From positions 119,355,186 to 119,419,185 of the forward strand of contig CM054061.1 in assembly GCA_028641055.1 (NCBI GenBank): a DNA stretch of 64,000 nt. Direction: 5' to 3'. Numbering within the stretch: the stretch's first letter is position 1; each line of letters opens with the position of its first letter. This stretch comes from Alopecurus myosuroides (taxonomy: Eukaryota > Streptophyta > Magnoliopsida > Poales > Poaceae). The translations under genes were made by a program, and so were the position numbers. Shown in pieces: positions 55,230-64,000 of this stretch. Below the pieces are notes generated by a model. That model was not told where the DNA came from. It ran no database searches and was given only the letters and a program-made list of their open reading frames with translations.

Positions 55230-57196
55230 TGGGTAAGTCTTGTGATGGAAGAGTTTCTAATATTACCATCCACTACACGAAGAGGTACGTATAACTTTGA
55301 ACACCTCTGTTGCCCTTGATTCACCGTCTGTTATAAGCTGCTTAAACCACCACATGTTACACATGCTACTTCTGCTGAACCTGAAAATGATTCTGATACT
55401 TTTGATGATGCTTCTACTGTGCTTGATGAGAGTGGTTCTCTTGGTAATTTTTTAGATGCTACTATTGCAAAAGCTAAAAATATTGCAAACACTGAAACTC
55501 CTGATAAAACTCGTGTTACTCCTGCTTTTTCACCTGAGTTTAGAGAAAACCCTAGTGATGATTTGGATGATGCCTATATTGAACTGGGTGACGATATTAT
55601 TGATGAAATACATGCTATGAAGGATAAAGATGTTGCTATACGTCTTATGGAAAGTCGTGCTGTTAAATATAAATTATCTCCTAATGCTAAGTTTGCCACT
55701 TCTCCTATTAATATTAGGGATAAGGATTATGATTTCTCTTTCGATTTATCTTATATATCTTTTGTTGAGAAAGAACCTTTTTGTGTAACTGAAAATGAAA
55801 GTGTTGTGAAACTTATGAATGAGCTCTCCTCTTTGAGTAGTTTATTCTCTGATGATCTTAAGAAACGTAGCTATTTTGTTGCTAAAATACTCCCTTTCTC
55901 ATTAAAGGATGAAGCTAAAACTTGGTTTAACAATTTGTCTCCTCGATCTATTGATAGTCCTATTGGTTTGGTTAATGCTTTCTTTCAGAAATATTTTCCT
56001 GCTAGTGCTCAATATGCCGCTTTACAAAATATATTTAATTTCAATCAATTAGAAGAAGAGAAATTGTCTGTATCTTGGGCAAGGTTTGGTTCTTTAGTAA
56101 AGGCTAGACTTGGGCATAAGCTAGAAGATAATAAACTTCTTGATATATTCTATAATGGACTAACTATTGAATCTAGGACGTACCTGGATAGTTGTGCTGG
56201 CTGTGTTTTCAGGCAAAGAACTCCAGAGGAAGCCGAGAAATTAATGGCTAAAATAAGCCAAAATCATGATGATTGGACTATGGTTGAACCTGAACCGACC
56301 CGTACTCCAGTACCTACACCAACACCAACACCCAAGAAGAGGGGAATGATTGAATTAAATGATGAAGAGATGTGAAAAGACAAGAAATCTCTTAAAGAGA
56401 GGGGTATTAAATCTGAAGATGTGAAGAATCTTCCACCTATAGAAGAATTATGTAAGCCAATCCCTCACTCATCACCCATTGAGGTACAATCTCTCCAATA
56501 TTTTGATAGTAGAGATATTCCCTATAGAAAACCTCCTAATCAATGCTTAGATGAATTTGATAATTATATCATTAAGCAAGATAATTTTAATTTGAGAGTG
56601 CAAAACCACCTTATGGAAAACTCTAAAGCTATTAATGAATTGCATGGTATTATCGAAAGAACCTCTAATGATGTTAAAATGCTTCTTAAACATTTTCAAA
56701 TGGTTCAAACTCAAATTGACCAACTTGCTAAAGTGCAAAAAGATTTGCTAGTCAATGCTTCTAAAGAAAAAACATGCTTATGAAATAAGAACTAGATGTG
56801 GTATTGCTACACAAGATCCTTTATATCCTGAGGGACATCCAAAAGAATTGAACAAGATTCTCAGCAAACTAATAATGATGTTATTCATACTAAGAATAAA
56901 AAGAAGAAGAAACATAAAACCGCTGTAGAATCCTATGAACTTGCTAAAGATCCTAATATTATATTTGTCTCTGATGCTGAAACTGAAAGTGGTGATGAAA
57001 AGAATGATGCTTCTGACAAAGAAGAACATGTATCCGAACCTGAAAAGCAAGCTAAAACTCCAAAGTACACTAAGGAAGATTTTATTGCCAATAAACATGA
57101 TAATGAAAGAGAACCTTGGGTACAAAAACCAATGTATTTTCCTAATAAGAAACACAAATCTAAGGAAGAAGAACATTGTAACAAGTTTGTGAATGG
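55230..57196 (+). pseudogene. Athila-like gag gene, broken
   Basis: The likely start is ATG 55230 (MGKSCDGRVSNITIHYTKR), followed by a small GT-AG intron (about 55285-55339) and a long frame from 55340 to 56375. The retrotransposon gag domain includes YFVAKILPFSLKDEAKTWFN, FFQKYFPASAQYAALQNIFN and KLSVSWARFGSLVKARLGHK. One TGA (56373-56375) interrupts the same frame, which goes on to 56783 with DNFNLRVQNHLMENSKAINE. A frameshift in an A-run (about 56765-56772) leads to HAYEIRTRCGIATQDPLYPE and a Lys/Glu-rich region to about 57190. Gag forms the particle that packages element RNA. The gene precedes a protease ORF in another frame. Stops and shifts show it is dead. Confidence 0.75.
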
Positions 57197-57901
57197 GTGA
57201 AACCTTTGTTCTTGCAAATTCCTTTAACTGATGCTATTAAATTGCCTCCTTATGCAAAATATATGAAAGATATTGTCTCTAACAAAAGGATGATTCCTAA
57301 TGAGGAAATTTCCACTATGCTTGCTAATTATTCTTTTAATGGCAAGGTTCCTAAGAAACTTGGAGATCCTGGTATACCAACTATTCCCTGTTCTATTAAA
57401 AATAATTATGTTAGAACTGCTTTGTGTGATCTGGGAGCTGGAGTTAGTGTCATGCCTTTTACTCTCTATAAAAGACTCCTCCTAGAAAAATTGATACCAA
57501 CCGATATATCTTTGCAAATGGCTGTTAAATCTACTTCTATTCCTGTGGGTATATGTGAGGATGTTCCTTTTCAAGTTGCTAATAATTGTCTAATATTAAC
57601 TAACTTTGTTGTGTTGGAAATGCCTGAAGATGATAATATGTATATTATTCTTGGAAGACATTTTCTTAATACTGCAGGGGCTGTTATTGATTGCAATCAA
57701 GGGAAAGTTACTTTTAATGTTAATGATAAAGAGCACACTATTTATTTGCCCAAGAAGATTGATAAGAAATATGGTCTAAATTCAATTGAAAATGTTGAGA
57801 CCATCAGGATTGGAGAATTTTATTGTCCCATTCCAGTACCACCAAAGGAATATGAAATAATTATGATTGGTACTATGCCTATCAAGGTTGAGGTAACATA
57901 A
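57197..57901 (+). CDS. retropepsin-like aspartic protease part of the Athila-like element
   Basis: The open frame has 234 residues; it has no proper upstream ATG and is joined to gag through a frameshift near 57190. PLFLQIPLTDAIKLPPYAKY and MIPNEEISTMLANYSF lead to the active site LCDLGAGVSVMPFTLYKRL (about residues 75-95), where most relatives read D-L-G-A-S. The second half has VLEMPEDDNMYIILGRHFLN, the ILGR motif of plant Gypsy proteases. Protease would cut the gag-pol polyprotein. The frame ends KVEVT-stop, and no reverse transcriptase, RNase H or integrase follows in the next kilobases. Confidence 0.75.
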   Translation: MKPLFLQIPLTDAIKLPPYAKYMKDIVSNKRMIPNEEISTMLANYSFNGKVPKKLGDPGIPTIPCSIKNNYVRTALCDLGAGVSVMPFTLYKRLLLEKLIPTDISLQMAVKSTSIPVGICEDVPFQVANNCLILTNFVVLEMPEDDNMYIILGRHFLNTAGAVIDCNQGKVTFNVNDKEHTIYLPKKIDKKYGLNSIENVETIRIGEFYCPIPVPPKEYEIIMIGTMPIKVEVT

Positions 57902-58852
57902 TTATTTAGTGTTTAGCAAAGTTCTTCTTCATATAAAAATTATTCTGGTAACAAGACTTGATCACCCTTGTTAACAAAATGATTTTTAATGAAGAGGACA
58001 TTGTTTTCACCATGTTTTCACCATGTTTACTTCAGTTATCACATTATTACTTGAGTACAACCATGTTTTCCATCATCCTGATGCATGTTTTTCCTGATGT
58101 TTTCACTCTGAGTTTTTGAGGTTATGCATGTTTTCACCACCCATACTTTTGTTTTCACCACTACCACCTTTGTTTTCTTTATATATTCTTCCATTAGAGT
58201 GTCATAGAACCTCTGTAGTGCTGGTTTTGGTTTTTTTTCAACTTTTCACTTTAGTTTTCCCGGTTTTTATTAATTATTGAAATTCTGGAAATACCTCAAA
58301 AATAAAGTTTCTCGAAAAATTCTAGAAAAATTATAATAAATTTTTACGTCAAAAAATGAGGTAGAAAGTCACTTGGGAGACCCCAGGGGGACCCACCAGT
58401 CAGGCACACCCTAGGGTGGCGCGGCCAGCCCCCTGGTGGCGTCGGCACATGGTGTGCCCCCCCCCCCCCCGGCCCTCCACTTACTCTCTCCACTACCCAA
58501 GTCTTCTCTCTCACCCCCAAAGCTGAAAACATTTCCTCGAACCCGTGTTCTTGCTGTTCTTCCTCTGGATTTTCGATCTCCCTCTTCAGCCCATCATTTG
58601 TGCTGATATTTGGTGTGTTTGATCTTCGGTATCTGACTCCTCCGATGACCCAAGTAGAATTTTATTTAGTGAAGTATTTCTTGAGTATTTTGGTACTGCA
58701 GGTGACATCCTATGTGAGTTTTGCATGCTTGATTTGAGTAGAAATATTGTATCTTTGATGTATGTTTAGCCCTCATATAAGTCCCTATGGTAGTCTCCAC
58801 ATTATAGTTGCTTGAAATTGATTTTTGTGATGATTGTTGAAAAAATTCAGAG
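57902..58852. other. untranslated region between protease and the third ORF
   Basis: There are repeated CACCATGTTTTCACCATG motifs (58005-58160). A GC-rich, LTR-like patch with CCCTGGTGGCG follows (58370-58500), with C14 at 58457-58470. This region stands where pol would be in a full Athila-type element. It may be an internal promoter area for the next ORF, or a deletion scar. Confidence 0.4.
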
Positions 58853-59978
58853 ATGGAGCACAATGCTTATCAACTAAACCAGCATGAGTTGGAGGTGCAT
58901 GAGGTCATGCTTGTGCATCGCGAAGAGAGGGTGTTCCCATCTATCTATCCTTGTCGGGAATTTATGCAAGCTACATGAATTCTGCAGGATTTTAACACTC
59001 TAGTGCATAATGCAGGCTTGGAGTGTTTCATTAAGGATGATCCTATCCAATATGTGAAACTAACTATGTCTATGGTGCAGGATTTTTGTTTCAAATGGTC
59101 TCCAACTAACCCAATGGTCCACTATAAGATTTATAATAAGGCTGTGAGTCTGCCTTTTAGTGTTTTCTGTGCAGCTATTAAGGTACCTGAGGGGGTCTTG
59201 TGAGAAAATATGTGGGCAGCCCAAACCACTACTGGATTTATATGGAGAGATTTGCCAAGTCAGAAGCTTCACAGGGGAGAAGGGTAAAATTCGTGAAATT
59301 CAACTCCCTATCATTCGATACTTTGCCTACTTCATTTCTAAACGTGTATTAGCTAGGAAAACTTCCAGCAAGTTATATGTTTATGATTTGGCGTTTATTG
59401 TTGCTGCTTTGAGATACGATAGGTCTTATAACTTTGGCGCTTTGATTGCTTACCGTCTCTCGCATAACCGTGAGAATGGCGGATTTTGTGGAGGTCTTAT
59501 TGCCTCGCGCTTGTTAGCTTTGCATGGTTTGGAGCCACACCATCTAGACTTTCAGTTTCCTATAGAGAGGCTTAATCTTGTTTCCATGGTTCAACATAAG
59601 TTTCTTTCTACTCATGCTCACTTACATAATTTATCTTTTGAATTAACTTTCTCAAAACAATCCGGGTGGAGAGTTGTTAAAATTGTTAGAGAAGTACTTT
59701 TGCCTGCACCTCTTTTGTTTGACCTTAATAATCGGCAAGGATGGCAGCTTTCTGAGAGTCAGCTGGACACATACCTTGAGCATCTCCCCCAGCAAGGGGA
59801 GGATGCCGGAGAGGGGGACGATGGTGATTTCGTCCAGACCTATGACGCCACGGGGATTCCATATCAGCACCCCGGCTATGACTATGCGCCCGCTGCATCA
59901 TCTTCCTCCTATGCGCCCGAGTACGACCATGCGAGGGATGACCCACCACAGTGGGGGTACTTCACGCGTCACGATTGA
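58853..59978 (+). pseudogene. Athila ORF1-like gene of the retroelement, broken
   Basis: ATG 58853 begins MEHNAYQLNQHELEVHEVML; a TGA at 58976 and a frame change near 59190 interrupt it. Segments: FIKDDPIQYVKLTMSMVQDF, SLPFSVFCAAIKVPEG, then the long frame to 59978 with IREIQLPIIRYFAYFISKRV, YDLAFIVAALRYDRSYNFGA and FCGGLIASRLLALHGLEPHH, and a Pro/Tyr/Ala-rich acidic tail. This matches my memory of the ATHILA ORF-1-like proteins of grass Athila-like retrotransposons. Function is unknown. A purine tract AAGCTTGGGGGGAGG follows at about 60002. Family placement is by pattern only. Confidence 0.6.
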
Positions 59979-60004
59979 TCTCCACTTAGGCCAAAATCGT
60001 AAGC

Positions 60005-60480
60005 TTGGGGGGAGGTATACCGACATCACACTCATTTACATACCATGATTTGTCGGTTCTTTGTATATCCATGTTTTCTTGTCTTTCGCTTATTTTTGTT
60101 TCTCTCGCTTCCTTTTGTTTTCTTTCGTTTGTTTTCGTTTTCTTTCGCTTATTTTGTTTGTTCTATTTTTACTGTTTTGTTTTCGCTTTCCAAAACGTAA
60201 AAAGACAAAAAATATTTCTGTTGTTTCTCTTTATTTGTTTCTTTAGTTGGTTCGTTTTGTTTCTTTAGTTGCATTTTAATATTCAAAAAAACCAAAAAAT
60301 ATTTTAATTTTGTTTGTTTGCTTGTTTTCTTTTGTTTTTGTTTTATTTCGAAAAAACCTAAAAATATTTTTGCTTTGTTTGCTTGTGCTTTAATTGAAAA
60401 TCCCAAAAATATTTGTTGTTCTTTTTTGGTTTTGTAAAGTTTGTTGTAGAGTTCAACAGTCGTCCGTGATTCCATTGGAG
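60005..60480. repeat. T-rich low-complexity 3' part of the Athila-like element
   Basis: TTTTGTTT/TTTCGTTT stretches and three AAAAACCAAAAAATATTTT-type units (near 60200, 60287 and 60352) occur. Such sequence is usual after the last ORF of these elements. It ends abruptly near 60490, where another sequence begins. Confidence 0.55.
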
Positions 60481-62431
60481 CTTAGTTTTTATTATATATT
60501 ACTAGCAAACGTGCCCGTGCATTGCTACGAGAGTGAAAACACCACACTACTTGGTCAGAAATTGTTGGCACAATCTGAATTTTACCCCAATATCGATTGA
60601 CCCGATGATCCACGCAGAACAATTAATTTGTTTTTTACCTACGAGAGCATCTAGTGTTGACACGACAGTACAAATAGCTCGATGGGTAAAAAAAAATGTT
60701 TTCCAAGCCGTGCTCCCTATAACTTGGTATAAATTTATCTCATGTATACGATATATGCTGGGCTCCATTGCAATTGAAACTTTGCACTGCGCTCAAACTC
60801 ACGATCGGCTATAATTTGCTCTATTTCGAGCTTTTTTTTATGTATATTTGTATATTCCTGCCTTTCCCGTGCAAATTTTTTGCTCGAAATATGCACGTTT
60901 GTTCCATCCTTATGTGCATTTTTTTTTTTTTGCAATTGGGTTAAATTTTTAATATTTTTCCTTTATTGATATGCTCCACGGCACTTTTTCAGTTTTTGTT
61001 ATTTTTCTTTATTGGACATTTGTGTATACCAATCTCTATCTATTTTTCTTCTTTGCTCCTTGGCATCTAGTATGATTGAAGATAGCATCCCAAATTGTTG
61101 AATCTGTCATTATGAAGAAATCTATTACGTTTTGCATCGCAAGTAGAGAACACGTACAAAGCTAGTAAGCAGGTCGGTTGATCGATCAGGTGAAATGTAC
61201 GTATTGGCTAGCTTGGCTATGATTACCTTCCTTAGCTAGCTAGCTTGACATAGAGATCGAATTGCTTTTCTTTTAGGGACGTACAGATGGAATTGTTTGG
61301 TAAAGACGCGATTTATTTGGACACGCGTGTTGTGATTTCTCGCAGAGTGTCTACAGGAGTTCTCCGTTGGTGCCGGCCTGCTGCATTTACCTGCAGTGAC
61401 AAGGTTGAGCCCTGCATGATTTGCATCATATCTTGCCGTTCCTTAACTTGGAACTCCTCAAGAGGGGCCAGTATCTTATCCGGAGATGGTATCTTATTCG
61501 CTATTCGCTGGGCATGGCCCGACAACCGCTTCGGGAGCGTGAGAACCTTCAACAGCAAGCACAAACAGAAGAGAAGCATCGTTCAGTGAGTACGCCCTGC
61601 ACACCCATCACCACCACCATACCGGGCCCGCCACGATCCGCCGGTTCCGAAGCAAGAACCAAGCACGATACCGCCACGACGGGCGCGGGAGCCAGCAGCA
61701 GCGTCATAATGGGAGGAAACCCGCTACTTGTTCAGCAATTTGCTTCAAGGCCGGGGCAGGGAGCTGGTGCGGCAACTTCCACAGACGGACCAGAGTGGCC
61801 ACTCCAAGGCGGGGCATGGGTGGCTGGTCCCTGCGCGCCTCCGAGCAATCTTGCTGATTTCTCCACACCGGCACCAGCGCGCAGGCCCGCATCATGGGGG
61901 ACAGGAAGACGGACTTGATACGTACGTGGAAGGAATCCACGACATTGCAGTTATCCGCAAGTCACAACTAACAAATAAAAATCGAACAAGTCCTACGGAG
62001 AGGAATCTCGGTAAGTAGGGCGACATGACCGCGGCGAGTCGTCACACATGGACAGTGAAAATCGTCCACTACAAGGACGCCTGCGCCCATGGCTGCCATG
62101 ACCACGGATATATACGACTCAGAATGCAGACGAACGGGCCGGCGTCCGCTAGTTTCTGCCTGGTCCGTGAGTGCTAATCAGATGATTAGCGGCGTCCGCT
62201 ATCCGCTGGCCGGTTTGGCCGCTATGCCCAACGGATATTAGCGGGCGTCCGTTACTTGCTGATCTACTGCTGTATATTAGCTGGTCTGCGGCCGCTAGTT
62301 GGTCTGCTGGGTCCTGCGTGCTGGTGAAACAAGAGAGTAAACACAAAGACAAAACGTACTAGCTTCAACTGTATATTCAGTTCAAGATGGTAAACTGTAT
62401 GGCTTCCAAAGTACTGTACGATATGTAACTA
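60481..62431. other. unassigned sequence with a possible DNA-element end and a weak ORF
   Basis: At about 60497 ACTAGCAAACGTGCCCGTGC looks like the terminus of a repeat common in grasses, but no matching end was found. A plus-strand ORF at 61421-61918 (165 residues; RERENLQQQAQTEEKHRS, then Pro/Ala/Gly-rich) has no recognised domain. A Pro-rich frame could be a gag remnant or a gene fragment. Region 62100-62330 has repeated GGCGTCCGCTA and GATTAGC-type motifs. Confidence 0.3.
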
Positions 62432-62555
62432 CTCCATCCGTTCAATAATAGATGACTTGCACTTATTTAGATATAGATGTATCTAGACATGTTTTAGTGT
62501 CTAGATACATCCATATGTAGACAAATGCAAGTCATCTATTGTTGAACGGAGTGAG
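62432..62555. mobile_element. Stowaway-like (Tc1/Mariner) MITE
   Basis: CTCCATCCGTTCAATAATAG at the left end is the inverse of the right end with a few mismatches, and almost the full 124 bp folds into one hairpin (GATGACTTGCA...TGCAAGTCATC). TA flanks both sides (62430-62431 and 62556-62557). The CTCC(C/A)TCCGTTC end is typical of Stowaway MITEs. Confidence 0.9.
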
Positions 62556-63114
62556 TAGCTGATGCTTTTCACAAGCAAAGAGTAACAAAAAAATATTTCA
62601 CAGAAAGATGAGCTTTTAATTGTACTTTTAAAAGTACTGATCAACCATTACTAAACTGGTCTCACATACAGTGGACAAAAAGATTTACACAACAAATGAG
62701 GCAAGAAAAGTCATTCCAGGAAAATTATGTGAAAACATAATTGCATCAGAGGTGGTAGTTGATTGGTCTCACTCTTAACACTATATTGCGACAAAATTTA
62801 TACAACTACTGATGCAAAAAAAAAAATAAAAAAAAAATAAACTCATTCCAGAAGAAAGATGCCCTGTTGCTACAGGGAAGATCAGTCCATCAAATTACAA
62901 CCAGATCAATCCATCAAATTACAACCAGGACTACAAAGTGGCTCCAATATCTTTTATTCTGGCCGTGATTGGTTTTGGACCAAACAGGAGGCTACAAATT
63001 GAGGCGACAACACGACAACTCCGTTGAAATTTTGCATGCCCCTGGAGCCTTCTGAAACTTAAACCAGGACTACAAAGTGGCTCTAATAGAAATGTTGTAA
63101 AACTCAACCAGGAC
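62556..63114. other. AT-rich region, nothing recognised
   Basis: A few short direct repeats occur, such as CCATCAAATTACAACCAGAT (62887-62930) and ACCAGGACTACAAAGTGGCT (62926 and 63064). No coding or element signature is seen. Confidence 0.4.
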
Positions 63115-63423
63115 TCACAAGTTACTCCCTCTTGTAGTCATGTTATAGTCATCCCGCTCATGTTTCTGGCCTTGTAGATGTTGGTAGAGCAGTTTCCGTG
63201 GTTGACGCCGGCTGAAGTCAGACTCGACACGTCGAAGATTTGGAGATGGGAAATGTGTGCTAACATTTCGTATTGAAGGTGATTCTGATTTCCTCCGTTG
63301 CATTTGAGGGGACATTCTCTTGCTTAATGATGCCACTCTAGCAAACATGTCTACCGAAGATCCAACCCAATTCACTTGAGGCGATCTTCGGGGCAATTTC
63401 TCATCATATATCTTGCTCTTCAT
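63115..63423 (-). CDS. small basic ORF, unrecognised
   Basis: The minus-strand frame has 102 residues: MKSKIYDEKLPRRSPQVNWV then ARVASLSKRMSPQMQRRKSE and HFPSPNLRRVESDFSRRQPR. The open frame continues upstream of the ATG with a Lys/Arg-rich stretch (PPSKRKRTKKERRDEKKR) to a stop near 63505, so the annotated piece may be the last exon of a gene with a nuclear-type basic region. No family is recognised and it may not be a gene. Confidence 0.25.
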   Translation of the reverse strand: MKSKIYDEKLPRRSPQVNWVGSSVDMFARVASLSKRMSPQMQRRKSESPSIRNVSTHFPSPNLRRVESDFSRRQPRKLLYQHLQGQKHERDDYNMTTRGSNL

Positions 63424-64000
63424 TTTGTTCCTCTTCTTCTCATCTCTTCTCTCTTTCTTGGTTCTCTTCCTCTTGGAAGGTGGTTTTTTTTTCGCTGTCT
63501 ACACCTTGCTCATCATCACCGCCTAGAAATTCACCTTCCCCTTGATCTGAGATGGTTGGCAAACGAAAATTAAACAAGTACTAACAGAACTGGCTCTTGC
63601 CATAAATGCTGTTCAGGTCATATTTTTCTCTTTCTGTATGGTTTACATTTACCCACAATGAACTTACTCGATAACCAGTTGAGCCAAAAGTCTTAGAAAG
63701 CTATAGCTGGATTAGCTCTGAAAAGGGCAGTGACATGATTGGAGTTTAACCTTGCTGGTTATTAACAGGAACTTATGTATAAGATACGTAAAATAGAAAC
63801 AAAGGCTGGACAGAGTGAAACAATGGTTGAAGAAATCTGACGTGGCATAAAAAAGTTGGATTATATCAAGCGGCATATAACGACTACAATAACCGCTCTT
63901 CACCGCCTTACTATGCTCGGTTAGTGACTTTTATTTGGAATATGTGCTATTGCGCTAAGAAAACGCATGTGCTTACTCGAATTAAGCTAACTGATGCTGC
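63424..64000. other. right end of window, nothing recognised
   Basis: Mixed-composition sequence without a supported ORF or repeat. It may hold upstream exons or an intron of the minus-strand ORF at 63115. Confidence 0.3.

Overview
This is eukaryotic plant DNA, most likely from a large Triticeae-type grass genome (wheat, barley or a relative). Nearly everything is transposable-element sequence: CACTA (En/Spm) DNA transposons with tnp2-type transposases, Gypsy LTR retrotransposons with tRNA-Asp or tRNA-Lys primer sites, and a Stowaway-type MITE. LTR starts such as TGATATGTCTCCAACG are familiar from Triticeae. I see no ordinary unlinked host gene and no rRNA, tRNA gene or CRISPR array.

The main structure is a nest. 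A Gypsy retrotransposon (1-83 and 44690 to about 48950) is split by a very large CACTA element, 84-44689, with CACTACAA termini on both ends and a CTT target duplication on both sides. Its own genes point outward: a broken TNPA/Transposase_24-like gene on the minus strand (about 1348-16446) and a broken TNP2 gene on the plus strand (36462-43786). Three later insertions lie inside it: a second, better preserved CACTA (2064-14346, TSD CTT) in an exon of the TNPA-like gene; a 390-bp TIR element (24803-25192, 12-bp direct repeat) in a satellite-like array; and an almost complete non-autonomous LTR retrotransposon (38894-42557, TSD GATGG) in the TNP2 gene.

Between its two transposase genes the big CACTA carries about 20 kb that looks like captured host material: a triple-B3-domain pseudogene (17.5-19.2 kb), a 516-bp tandem array of about eleven units (20.7-26.6 kb), an unrecognised two-exon gene (26.9-29.2 kb), an RNase D/WRN-type 3'-5' exonuclease pseudogene (29.9-30.9 kb), and two related B3-domain genes (31.4-33.0 and 34.7-35.2 kb). 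Introns are retained, so capture was at DNA level.

Right of the big CACTA (44.7-60.5 kb) is a pile of degenerate Gypsy elements: an internal region plus 3' LTR, a minus-strand non-autonomous element, a second copy of the same LTR followed by a tRNA-Asp primer site, and an Athila-like element with gag, protease and a third ORF but no recognisable reverse transcriptase or integrase. From 60.5 kb to the end the DNA is mostly unassigned, with one clear Stowaway-like MITE and two weak ORFs.

The most interesting object is the giant gene-carrying CACTA: about 28 kb after later insertions are subtracted, with several B3 DNA-binding domains and a nuclease as cargo and a satellite-like array inside.
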